64,000 bases of DNA from NCBI GenBank assembly GCA_037045145.1, contig JBAOIA010000011.1, forward strand, positions 1,612,001 through 1,676,000, read 5' to 3'. Of the stretch, positions 40,115 to 48,146 are shown one piece after another (position 1 is the stretch's first letter; every line of letters starts with the position of its first letter). The notes beneath the pieces were generated by a model, which saw only the letters and a list, made by a program, of their open reading frames with translations, ran no database searches and was not told where the DNA came from. The translations under genes were made by a program, and so were the position numbers. The DNA is from Bacteroidia bacterium. GTDB taxonomy: Bacteria > Bacteroidota > Bacteroidia > AKYH767-A > OLB10.

Positions 40115-42760
40115 TTATTTGATGACATTGAGTGCACCGTGATATTTTTTAGAAGTTCCGTTATGCAATTGGATTTCTATTTCATAATAATAGACACCTG
40201 CGTGGTTATCTTTGGCATCCCAACCGTTTTTCCAGTCAGAATAGGATGTCACCTTTTTACCCCAGCGGTTAAAGATTGTTGTTTCTGCACTTTTTATTGC
40301 AGTGCTGTTGTAAATAAATACATCATTCTTTCCATCATTATTTGGAGTTATAACATTTGGAATTATTAATGAGTCGTCAACAACTTCAATAATAGCAGAT
40401 GCTGTGTCTGTACAACCTGCATTGTCCGTTACAGTTAACACTACGTTGAATGTGCCGCCATAATTAAAAATGTTAGATGCATTGTTGTTTGTAGAAGAGT
40501 TTCCATCGCCAAACGCCCATGATCCTGAAGTAAAATTTAAACTGTTGTTGGTGAAATCTACTGTCAGAGGAGCTTGTCCGTTATAAACACTTGCTGTAAA
40601 ATTTGCATCAATTGTTGTTGAAGTAATCGTAAAATTTGCAGTATCGCTGCCACAAGTGTTTGTTGCGGTAACTACGTAAATTCCCGGAGCGTTGATTGTT
40701 GTTGATGCTGCTGTTGTGCCATTGCTCCATTGGTAACTGTCACCGCCTGTTGCTGTTAATGTTAATGTACCGTTGTTGCAAAGAATAGTGGATGGTGCTG
40801 TTATTAGTGCAACAGGAACTGCGCCTTGTGCCAAATTAACGTTAGCACTTGCAGTGCCACAGGTTGAAGTGCCGGTAACAGTATATACACCTGCTGTGCT
40901 GACAGTAATTGAGTTTCCTGTCTGTCCACCAGACCACGAATAGGATGAAGCACCTGAGGCAGTCAGCGTAACACTTTGTCCGGGGCAGATTACAGTTGCA
41001 GTAGATGTTACAGAAACAGAAGGTGTGTTTGTTACAGTAACATTCACAACAACAGTATCAGAGCCACATGTGTTTGATGATGTAACGGTATAGTTTCCGG
41101 CTGTACTTACATTTATAGAAGCCGTATTTGCACCTGTTGACCAAAGATAGGTTGTAGCTCCTGATGCAGTTAAAGTTGCAGACTGCCCGCTACAAATATT
41201 TACTGATGTACCCGGTGAAACTGAAATTGAAGGAACACTGCCTGCAGTAATTGTGATTGTATTGGATGCAGTACCACATGAACTGGTTCCGGTTACTGTG
41301 TAAGTGCCGGCAGCACTGATTGTGATTGATTGTGTTGTTTGACCTCCTGACCAAATATAGGTGCTTGCACCTGATGCAGTGAGCGTGAGACTTTGTCCCG
41401 GACAAATTTCTGTTCCACTATTTGAAGTTATGTTTACAATAGGTGTTGTAGTTTGTGTAACATTGATAGTTACTGACGATGTACCGCAAGCATTTGATGA
41501 ACTAACAGTATAGGTCCCAGCTGTGTTTACAGAAATTGATGATGTTGTATCCCCGGTTGACCACAGATAGCTTGTTGCCCCTGAAGCAGCTAAGGTTACT
41601 GACTGTCCTGCACAAATGCTAACATTCGTTCCAGGTGTAACGGTAATGTTAGGAGCAGTGCCCCCTGAAATGGTGGCAGTTGCTGTAGGTGTTCCACAGG
41701 TTCCGGTCACCGTAACTGTATAAGATCCGGGATTTAATACGGTAATGGACTGCGTTGTTGCACCGTTGCTCCATTGGTATGCTGTTCCTGAAGATGCAGT
41801 CAATGTTATGCTGTCGCCTGTACAAACAGTTGAAGGTCCGGTTATGGATGCAGGCTGACCATTCTGTACAATTAAGTATATGTTACTTGTGATAGTGTCA
41901 TTACATTGACCAAGCATGGAAAATTGAATGGTGTCTGTTCCTGTAAAGGTTGCATTGGTTTGATAGGTTGTGACAAGATTATTAGGTGTAGCTAAAGTGC
42001 CATTGCCGCCACTCCAGAAATACCCCGAATAATTTCCGGTAAGGTTACTTGCCGTTAGTGTAACTGTATTGCCGGAGCAAACTGTTATGGCACTACTTTG
42101 TAATGTTGCCGTTAAAGAAATAATCGGTGCCTGACAACCATTATTGTAATATGTTGCATTTCCTAGAGAGTCATATCCTACACTTGAACCATCCTGTGCT
42201 GCAGTATCTAATTGTCCAAATTGATTTATCAGTAAATTAGGGTAATAGGAAACAGATTGGGTGCATACCGCTCCAAAATTCATAGTTAAAATGCGTGGTG
42301 TCGTAACTGTTGAAGAAAAGTTTCTGAAATGCCCTTGTGTGTTTCCGACACATTGAAAAATAACATACATGGTATCTGTCAGATTAGCAAAAGAATTAAA
42401 TGCAGTGTTAAAATTCTCACTGGTAATTAATATAACCTTACTGTTTTCAGGTAAAATATCATTTGATGGTTCGAGCAGATAGCCACATGATTGAATAGTA
42501 GCATTCAAATCAGCTACTTTTTGTGTTGTAGTAGCATTTTGACAGATACCCAAAAAATTAAGACTTGTATTCGGCCATGTAACATTTAATGAGCTTACTT
42601 GTAAAGGTGAAGCCCCAACAGTAAAGCGAACCATTTCATTTTCGCCTTCGGGTGACCCACAGGCATCTACAAGAATGCTGTTAATTGTAAAGCAGCTTTG
42701 GCTAAAACCTGCTGAAATGGTTATGGTACTGATAAAAAGTAGTAGAAAAATCTTTTTCAT
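40115..42760 (-). CDS. Large surface protein with Ig-like repeats, PKD and type B sorting domain
   Basis: 881 residues with a signal peptide (KKIFLLLFISTITISAGFSQ). After a unique N-terminal ~210 residues come about six Ig/PKD-like repeats of roughly 83 residues, each with a GQSVTLTASGA strand, a Y.WS.G turn and GTYTVT..CG. Then one PKD domain (VDFTNNSLNFTSGSWAFGDG at ~735-755). The end is the gliding-motility-associated (CHU_C) type B sorting domain: NVITPNNDGKNDVF, IFNRWGKKV and YYYEIEIQ. It should be exported by the type IX system and displayed outside. Adhesion or motility is plausible but not shown. Confidence 0.85.
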   Translation of the reverse strand: MKKIFLLLFISTITISAGFSQSCFTINSILVDACGSPEGENEMVRFTVGASPLQVSSLNVTWPNTSLNFLGICQNATTTQKVADLNATIQSCGYLLEPSNDILPENSKVILITSENFNTAFNSFANLTDTMYVIFQCVGNTQGHFRNFSSTVTTPRILTMNFGAVCTQSVSYYPNLLINQFGQLDTAAQDGSSVGYDSLGNATYYNNGCQAPIISLTATLQSSAITVCSGNTVTLTASNLTGNYSGYFWSGGNGTLATPNNLVTTYQTNATFTGTDTIQFSMLGQCNDTITSNIYLIVQNGQPASITGPSTVCTGDSITLTASSGTAYQWSNGATTQSITVLNPGSYTVTVTGTCGTPTATATISGGTAPNITVTPGTNVSICAGQSVTLAASGATSYLWSTGDTTSSISVNTAGTYTVSSSNACGTSSVTINVTQTTTPIVNITSNSGTEICPGQSLTLTASGASTYIWSGGQTTQSITISAAGTYTVTGTSSCGTASNTITITAGSVPSISVSPGTSVNICSGQSATLTASGATTYLWSTGANTASINVSTAGNYTVTSSNTCGSDTVVVNVTVTNTPSVSVTSTATVICPGQSVTLTASGASSYSWSGGQTGNSITVSTAGVYTVTGTSTCGTASANVNLAQGAVPVALITAPSTILCNNGTLTLTATGGDSYQWSNGTTAASTTINAPGIYVVTATNTCGSDTANFTITSTTIDANFTASVYNGQAPLTVDFTNNSLNFTSGSWAFGDGNSSTNNNASNIFNYGGTFNVVLTVTDNAGCTDTASAIIEVVDDSLIIPNVITPNNDGKNDVFIYNSTAIKSAETTIFNRWGKKVTSYSDWKNGWDAKDNHAGVYYYEIEIQLHNGTSKKYHGALNVIK
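40620..42110 (-). repeat. Tandem Ig-like coding repeats
   Basis: About six units of roughly 250 bases within the large surface gene share GTLTASG-type, WSTG and GTYTVT words. Sequence identity between units makes this stretch prone to recombination and mis-assembly. Confidence 0.7.
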
Positions 42761-42857
42761 TAATATATAATTTGTGATATAATTTTAAAATTAAGAAGTG
42801 CAAAAGTGCAGAATTTAACTCATTTCTTATGAAAAATAAGATAAAAAAATATTCAGT

Positions 42858-43316
42858 TTAATAAGGCATTATTTTTCTTTTTAAAGAATATTTTACAGTG
42901 TCTTTCTGCCCCATAAGCATTGCATCCCATGTATTCTGCTCTGACAGTGAAAAAGTTATCCGGTCATAGGGTTTAATTTTTGCATTATAAAAAGTCATGG
43001 AGGTGGGATTGTGCCCTTCGGCTTCCCATTGAAGAAGTTTGAGGCTGTCGCTATCATTGATGTAATAAAGATGGTTGTTTCTTAATACTATTTTGGAAGT
43101 TCCGCCAAAAACCTGTTTTTCACCCTCGTAATGATAGTTGTTGTTGATAAATACAGTGTCTGATTGTTTTTTCCATTCTTCATAGAACATATTACCGTTT
43201 CTTGCAGTACCTTCCCATTTTCCAATTAGCCAGTCTATATCGTTAAGCTTGTTTTTCTCCTTACATGAAGAGATAACAATAAAAATGCATAGAATAAGAA
43301 AATAAAATTTCTTCAT
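42858..43316 (-). CDS. Small lipoprotein, DUF6265-like
   Basis: 152 residues with a lipoprotein signal ending in VISSC (Cys18). The mature part begins DIDWLIGKWEGTARNGNMFY, a pattern of small lipocalin-like beta-barrels annotated as DUF6265, with EEWKKQSDTVF and TFYNAKIKPYDRITFSL following. Function unknown; a membrane-attached ligand-binding barrel is a fair guess. Confidence 0.65.
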   Translation of the reverse strand: MKKFYFLILCIFIVISSCKEKNKLNDIDWLIGKWEGTARNGNMFYEEWKKQSDTVFINNNYHYEGEKQVFGGTSKIVLRNNHLYYINDSDSLKLLQWEAEGHNPTSMTFYNAKIKPYDRITFSLSEQNTWDAMLMGQKDTVKYSLKRKIMPY

Positions 43317-43339
43317 GTTGCAAAAATGCAGAAATAATC

Positions 43340-43347
43340 CAAATTTA
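43340..43347 (-). promoter_or_regulatory. -7 element for the DUF6265-like lipoprotein
   Basis: The minus strand reads TAAATTTG, an exact match, 23 bases before the ATG at 43316. Confidence 0.35.
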
Positions 43348-43373
43348 GACCCATTACTTATTAATTTTTAACG

Positions 43374-43402
43374 TTGATTAAGAAATGCAATAATTAATTT
43401 TG
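43374..43402 (+). promoter_or_regulatory. Promoter for the DUF5723-like gene
   Basis: TTG (43374-43376), 18 bases, exact TAATTTTG (43395-43402). Together with the divergent lipoprotein promoter it fills this short intergenic region. Confidence 0.55.
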
Positions 43403-43431
43403 CAGCAATTCAGAAAGTGAAACCGGATATT

Positions 43432-44892
43432 ATGTTGCAAACTTTTTTCAGGATTAAAGTGCTGAACAGGCAATTTTATTTAGCTTGTTTAATATTATTT
43501 TTCAGCAGTTTTAATCTAACCCTAGCTCAGGAAATGAATGGTATAGCACACAGTAATTTTGCAGGAAATATGGGAATTGAAATGAACCCGGCCTCCATAG
43601 CAACAATGCCATATCGCTTTGAATTTAACATACTCTCAGGAGATGTTTTTTTTCAGAATGATTATATTTACTTTCCGGCATCAGATATTCCAACAGGCAG
43701 GTTTGCAAGATTTGCTCCATTACGTCACGAAGACTATAGTGACCATTATAATAAAACACCAAAGAATGCTTTTGGTAATTTATTACTTAAAGGACCTTCT
43801 GCTGTTTGGCGAAATGACGAAGCTGCCTTCGGAATACATTTTTCTCTACGAAGTCAGCTTAGCGCTATTCATGTACCCTATCATTTAGCTAAATTTCTTT
43901 GGGAAGGAAGTGACTATAGTCCACAGCATAAGACCCCGTGGAATTCTACTGCCTTCAGTGCAGGCGCACTGGTGTATGCCGAAGCCGGTTTTACTTTTGC
44001 AAAGACAATATTAACCAACAGACAAAATGTTACAACTGCAGGTGGCACAGTAAATTTTTTATTAGGGATGAGTGGTACCTATATCAATTCAACCGTACTT
44101 GATTATAATTTTACAGATGCATCATTATTAAATATAAAAAATATTGAAGTTGACTACGGGCATTCTATTCCAAATGATGATAAAAACAATTACCTGCATC
44201 CAAGAGGTGCAGGGGCTTCACTGAACTTTGGCGTTCAACATTTTTTCAACTACATAGGGCAGGCCTATAAACCCGGAATGTCAGGAGTTAAATTGAAGAA
44301 ATACGATTTGAAACTTGGACTTTCGCTCATTGACCTTGGCTTTATCAGGTTTAATGGCAATGCAAGAACTTTTAGTTTGAAAAATGTATCTGCTGTTTGG
44401 CCGGGGTTTGATACTACCAAGATTACAGGTTATGAACATGCAGATTCAGTATTTAGCTCAAAGCTTTATGGCGATGCTTACTTGTCGCGTAGTGGTAATG
44501 GATTTAATATGATTCTTCCTGCTGCTGCTTCATTTCAGGCTGACTGGAGTATAACACCAAAGTATTATCTCAATCTGGCAGTCGTTCAGAATATTCAGAT
44601 TTTCGACAGGAGTGTAACACGTGCTTCACAAGTTTCTCTTACACCACGTTTTGAGACAAGAAGAATTGAGGTGAGTTTGCCAATGTCAATGTATCAGTAC
44701 AACTTTTTCAGAGCAGGAATTGCTGTTAGATATAAATGGTTTGTTTTGGGTAGTGATAATCTTGGTTGGTGGCCCGGCTTGTATGAAATGAATGGTCTTG
44801 ATTTTTATTTCGGATTCAAATACACAAGTGACATTTACGATAACATCCGATTTAAAAAAGGTAAAGGCGGTCATTGTCCGGCTTATAAGTAG
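43432..44892 (+). CDS. Outer-membrane beta-barrel protein, DUF5723-like
   Basis: 486 residues from ATG 43432; a GTG at 43417 is possible. The signal peptide ends LTLAQ, followed by GIAHSNFAGNMGIEMNPASI, a start typical of Bacteroidota DUF5723 barrels. The rest has alternating aromatic and polar strands with GFNMILPAAASFQADWSI, YYLNLAVVQN and YKWFVLGSDNLGWWPGLY near the end. It is expected in the outer membrane. No function is known for the family. It is a lone gene with its own promoter. Confidence 0.7.
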   Translation: MLQTFFRIKVLNRQFYLACLILFFSSFNLTLAQEMNGIAHSNFAGNMGIEMNPASIATMPYRFEFNILSGDVFFQNDYIYFPASDIPTGRFARFAPLRHEDYSDHYNKTPKNAFGNLLLKGPSAVWRNDEAAFGIHFSLRSQLSAIHVPYHLAKFLWEGSDYSPQHKTPWNSTAFSAGALVYAEAGFTFAKTILTNRQNVTTAGGTVNFLLGMSGTYINSTVLDYNFTDASLLNIKNIEVDYGHSIPNDDKNNYLHPRGAGASLNFGVQHFFNYIGQAYKPGMSGVKLKKYDLKLGLSLIDLGFIRFNGNARTFSLKNVSAVWPGFDTTKITGYEHADSVFSSKLYGDAYLSRSGNGFNMILPAAASFQADWSITPKYYLNLAVVQNIQIFDRSVTRASQVSLTPRFETRRIEVSLPMSMYQYNFFRAGIAVRYKWFVLGSDNLGWWPGLYEMNGLDFYFGFKYTSDIYDNIRFKKGKGGHCPAYK

Positions 44893-44961
44893 GAGGGTAC
44901 TTTGGTAAATCAGGATTTTTTGTACAAGTCATTGATAACCTATTGTTGAGAATAAAAAAAT

Positions 44962-45000
44962 AAAAGGAGACAGCAGAACGTTTTCTGCTGAACTCCTTTA
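44962..45000 (-). terminator. Terminator after the 240-residue lipoprotein gene
   Basis: AAAGGAG...AGCAGAA pairs with TTCTGCT...CTCCTTT with a small internal mismatch. On the minus strand TTTTATTTTTTTA follows, as expected for a terminator of the gene ending at 45026. It may serve the convergent gene too. Confidence 0.65.
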
Positions 45001-45025
45001 AGGGTGGGAATAAAATCCCCGTTTT

Positions 45026-45748
45026 TTATAAGGTGCGCTGACCATCAACGGTGACGGTATTTCCGCTGTTATCGGTAAAGGTACCATCAATCTCATCGCC
45101 CGTAAGTGTTCCGACTTTTATATTGTTGTCATCATATAGTTCGCCAGAAGATGTTATTGTTCCGGAAACATCATTGGTTGATGTCTGACCATTTTCACGC
45201 AATATTCCGCCCCACTGGCTTAAAGGTCTTGAAAGCAGAATGTTGAAAGTTCCTGTCTCCGGTTCTGTAGTAGAATAGGTGCCTTCAAAACCTTCAACCA
45301 ATGCATTAGAAGTTTCTTTAATGAGGGTAAACACTGCATTTGGGTGACCCGGAATGTTTGATGAAATAATTTGTGGTGTACTACCATTGCTTTGAACAGA
45401 GAAAGTTATGCTCACAGCTTGTCCATTTAATGTACCTGTAAAAGGCGCTATGTATGGTTGACCACTGACCCAACTAACTGTAGAAGTTAGTATTGCTGAA
45501 ACGCCATCAACAACCATTGTTGCAGTAATATCATTGGTGCCATTCTGTATGGAGAATTTTATGGTACCTGACGAGCCAATGATTATGCCTTTATAAACAC
45601 CTTTGCTGCTTCCATCGTTTGCAGCTAATGCTTCTGCCTGTGTTACACAACTGCTACATGTATAATGAGGATTGTCTTTGTCCTTTTTTTTGCAAGATGC
45701 GAATGCTAATGTAGCAATGCATAAAATGGGAATAATTATCTTTTTCAT
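45026..45748 (-). CDS. Lipoprotein of unknown function
   Basis: 240 residues with a lipobox LAFASC (Cys19), followed by a Lys/Asp linker and a CSSC pair near residue 31. The rest is Gly/Thr/Ser-rich with repeating short beta strands (GTIKFSIQNGTNDITATMVV, GTLNGQAVSITFSV, GTFTDNSGNTVTV), suggesting a beta-barrel or beta-sandwich. No family recognised. It begins 30 bases after the stop of the 540-residue secreted protein on the same strand and is probably co-transcribed with it. Confidence 0.68.
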   Translation of the reverse strand: MKKIIIPILCIATLAFASCKKKDKDNPHYTCSSCVTQAEALAANDGSSKGVYKGIIIGSSGTIKFSIQNGTNDITATMVVDGVSAILTSTVSWVSGQPYIAPFTGTLNGQAVSITFSVQSNGSTPQIISSNIPGHPNAVFTLIKETSNALVEGFEGTYSTTEPETGTFNILLSRPLSQWGGILRENGQTSTNDVSGTITSSGELYDDNNIKVGTLTGDEIDGTFTDNSGNTVTVDGQRTL

Positions 45749-45778
45749 TTTTTCTATATTTTAAATTGCTGTGTATTA

Positions 45779-47401
45779 TTAACGGAATGAGTATTTACCT
45801 AACCAAATGTTTTTGTAGTTTTCATCATGTCCGATGTAGAAGCGGTTGTTGTCTTTGTCCGTCAGACTGGTGATGCTATGATAGACTAAATATTTCCCTT
45901 TTTCACCTAGCTCGGTAAAATTACTTATAGTATGATTTGACAGGGTGATATTGGCAATACGTGGAAAGTAGTGTGATGAGAGGGAATAGTTGCCACTATA
46001 TGCAGCTGCTACTGAAGCATAGTATTTAGCTGCCTGTACTTCTAAAATTTCCCAATAGACTGATTTGCCATCAGCAGATAGAATAAAATTTTGATTTGCT
46101 GAAAAAACTTCATTCTTGCTATCATCTAACAGTTTGTTAACCGCATATTGTGCAGTTAATTTTCCCTGATTATCAAATTGCATACACACATAGTCATAAT
46201 ACCGGAACTCATAGGAGTTTCCGCCATTCACCACTTTTTTGTTAGACAACTGGCCTGCAACAAGCACATCGCCTGAAGGTGCTACAAAGAGATTCTCGAT
46301 AACTATTTTCTTTCCTGTATAGGGTTGACCTTTTTTCTGTGAAGGAGGCGTAACAACTTTTGTTTTGAAATCTTTTACCGGCTCTGCTGAAGCAAAAGCA
46401 AGTTTGCCATCTGTGAATCGAAGCAAGTGCAAATTGGCAAATTCGGTTCCCATAACACGTTTTTCGTATTTGTCCATTTGCCTGTTGTTGGAAGTAGAGT
46501 ATCCGGGATTGTCAATAGGGGCATAACTGGTAAAAACTTTATTATAAGCCTCAGTGCTTTTATCGGATCCGGCAATGAAATATAGATCGCCATTAGCTTC
46601 GCTATAATCCATTATCAACATGTTGGGCGATGGCGAAGTGAACTCACTGCTTTTTGCAACCTTACTGTCAGCACTACATTCAATATAATAGTATTTTTTA
46701 GTGTCGCTCATGCCTTCATTAGGAGCAAATACGGCAAAAATATTTCCTGATTTCAATGTGCCGCAATATACCATAGAGTATTTCCCCTGCAACGGTAGTT
46801 TAGTTTCACTCATATTTAAACTTTTGTCAACGTGAAGGCAAACAAATTGATCGTCATCACCGCTGTCATAACTGGCAAGTATCAGAACACTGCCATCATC
46901 GTCATTGCCATAAGCAGCAAAGCCTCTGTACTTGCTGTCGTTATTTTTTGGTTTTACTACTTCTTTAGAAATGCGGCTACCCCATTGATATTTTTGTTTG
47001 TCGTAGTTCCAGTTTCTTTCCCAAACTTCCTGTTGCAGGTTTAGCGACATACTCATAACATTAAAAGAGTTTGTGCCTCCAACAAATGCTTTTATTAATG
47101 TTACTTTTTGATCGGGCTGTGTTTGTTTGTCTTCTTTGGTTTTTTCAACACCAATAAATTTCAGGTTTTTATCGAAAACATAATCTTCGTAATTAACCTG
47201 ATCACTTTTTTTGTCAACCTTCATTTTATACGTCATTCTGATATTGCCATCTGGGCTTAGCTCGGCATTTGCCAGAATACCTTTTTGAGCAGGCTTTGAC
47301 AACTCATGTGTCGTTTCATTGCTTTGCGCAATGAGTAAGGTTGGGGAGAGGATGACCGATGCAAGCCATACTGCGGTGATTTTTGAGAATGTTTGTTTCA
47401 T
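45779..47401 (-). CDS. Secreted protein of unknown function, WD/propeller-like
   Basis: 540 residues from ATG 47401. An in-frame start at 47455 is rejected because a consensus promoter lies between the two. The signal peptide is KQTFSKITAVWLASVILSPT through LLIAQ. The mature protein has repeated motifs of beta-propeller character (NGDLYFIAGSD, DGKLAFASAEP, SGDVLVAGQL, DGKSVYWEILE). No catalytic motif is seen. It lies downstream of a NarL-type response regulator gene, and the promoter region shares sequence words with that regulator's own promoter, so it may be its target. Confidence 0.68.
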   Translation of the reverse strand: MKQTFSKITAVWLASVILSPTLLIAQSNETTHELSKPAQKGILANAELSPDGNIRMTYKMKVDKKSDQVNYEDYVFDKNLKFIGVEKTKEDKQTQPDQKVTLIKAFVGGTNSFNVMSMSLNLQQEVWERNWNYDKQKYQWGSRISKEVVKPKNNDSKYRGFAAYGNDDDGSVLILASYDSGDDDQFVCLHVDKSLNMSETKLPLQGKYSMVYCGTLKSGNIFAVFAPNEGMSDTKKYYYIECSADSKVAKSSEFTSPSPNMLIMDYSEANGDLYFIAGSDKSTEAYNKVFTSYAPIDNPGYSTSNNRQMDKYEKRVMGTEFANLHLLRFTDGKLAFASAEPVKDFKTKVVTPPSQKKGQPYTGKKIVIENLFVAPSGDVLVAGQLSNKKVVNGGNSYEFRYYDYVCMQFDNQGKLTAQYAVNKLLDDSKNEVFSANQNFILSADGKSVYWEILEVQAAKYYASVAAAYSGNYSLSSHYFPRIANITLSNHTISNFTELGEKGKYLVYHSITSLTDKDNNRFYIGHDENYKNIWLGKYSFR

Positions 47402-47424
47402 TTTTTTATTTTTTTTTAATGAAA

Positions 47425-47455
47425 CAAAATTAGACCCCTTACAAAGGGTGGTCAA
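47425..47455 (-). promoter_or_regulatory. Promoter with inner palindrome before the 540-residue gene
   Basis: On the minus strand TTG (47455-47453) is followed after 20 bases by exact TAATTTTG (47432-47425). The spacer holds the palindrome CCCTT-ACA-AAGGG (plus strand 47436-47448), a possible operator. Confidence 0.62.
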
Positions 47456-47474
47456 TCACTATTTAGTAGTAATT
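47453..47474. promoter_or_regulatory. Candidate response-regulator site A
   Basis: The plus strand reads CAATCACTATT directly joined to TTAGTAGTAATT, overlapping the -33 of the 540-residue gene and the stop of the regulator gene. Both words recur upstream of the regulator (48117-48143). Confidence 0.4.
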
Positions 47475-48096
47475 ATTTTTTGAATACTTTGTTAAGTGCT
47501 TCAGTCCTGGAATTGACCTGAAGTTTGTGATAGATGTTCCTGATGTGAGTGCGAACAGTTTCTGTACTTAAAAAAAGTTGATCGGCAATTTCCTTATATC
47601 GCATGCCTTTGGAAAGTAAATCAACAATGAGTCGTTCGCGCTCAGACAATTTCTCATATTCCGGACTTACTTGTGTTTCCATAAAACTGGTAACCACTTT
47701 ACGTGCAATATGGCTGTTCATCGGTGAACCACCTCTGTAAACATCAACAATGGCATCTAATAATTTTGAAGGCTGAGTTGTTTTGGTAAGGTAGCCCATT
47801 GCACCGGCTTTGAGGGCTTTAAAAACATGCTCCGAGTCATCAAATGAAGTACAAATCAGAAAATTGGTTGAAGAACATTTATCTTTTAATTCAAGAATAC
47901 AATCAATGCCTGTTTTACCTCCTAACTGAATGTCTGTAAGTACCACATCAAGTTGTAATGTAGGTATGATGTTAATGGCATCTTCGGCATTGGAAAATAA
48001 ATGTTTACATGAGAAGCCTTCACTGCCATCAATTAAGATTTGCAGATTCTCTCTGATGTGCTTTTCGTCTTCAATGATACCAACCTGTATTGTCAT
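47473..48096 (-). CDS. NarL/LuxR-type response regulator
   Basis: 207 residues. Receiver domain 1-120, with phosphate acceptor Asp55 (VVLTDIQLGG), Asp10/Glu11, and a Thr/Lys region LTKTTQP. LuxR-type helix-turn-helix at about 145-205: LSERERLIVDLLSKGMRYKE, then IADQLFLSTETVRTHIRNIY. It follows the kinase gene by 39 bases, which contain its own consensus promoter. Expected to be activated by the upstream kinase and to bind DNA near the sites at both ends of its own gene. Confidence 0.92.
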   Translation of the reverse strand: MTIQVGIIEDEKHIRENLQILIDGSEGFSCKHLFSNAEDAINIIPTLQLDVVLTDIQLGGKTGIDCILELKDKCSSTNFLICTSFDDSEHVFKALKAGAMGYLTKTTQPSKLLDAIVDVYRGGSPMNSHIARKVVTSFMETQVSPEYEKLSERERLIVDLLSKGMRYKEIADQLFLSTETVRTHIRNIYHKLQVNSRTEALNKVFKK

Positions 48097-48100
48097 GTAA

Positions 48101-48130
48101 CAAATATAAATCTTTCAATAGTGATTGCAA
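48101..48130 (-). promoter_or_regulatory. Promoter of the NarL-type regulator
   Basis: Minus strand: TTG (48130-48128), 19 bases, exact TATATTTG (48108-48101), 4 bases before the ATG, giving an almost leaderless mRNA. It lets the regulator be made apart from the kinase. Confidence 0.6.
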
Positions 48131-48146
48131 TACTACTAAAGTAGTA
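48117..48146. promoter_or_regulatory. Candidate response-regulator site B with palindrome
   Basis: The minus strand contains ATACTAC-TTTA-GTAGTAT, a perfect 7-bp inverted repeat over the kinase stop codon, followed by CAATCACTATT inside the regulator's promoter spacer. TTTAGTAGTA and CAATCACTATT are both shared with site A. Confidence 0.45.

Noticed and set aside
40139..42110. Direct repeats in the Ig-like surface gene considered as a CRISPR or mobile array.
   Set aside because: Repeats are ~250 bases, in frame, and encode protein modules; there are no spacers of constant length.
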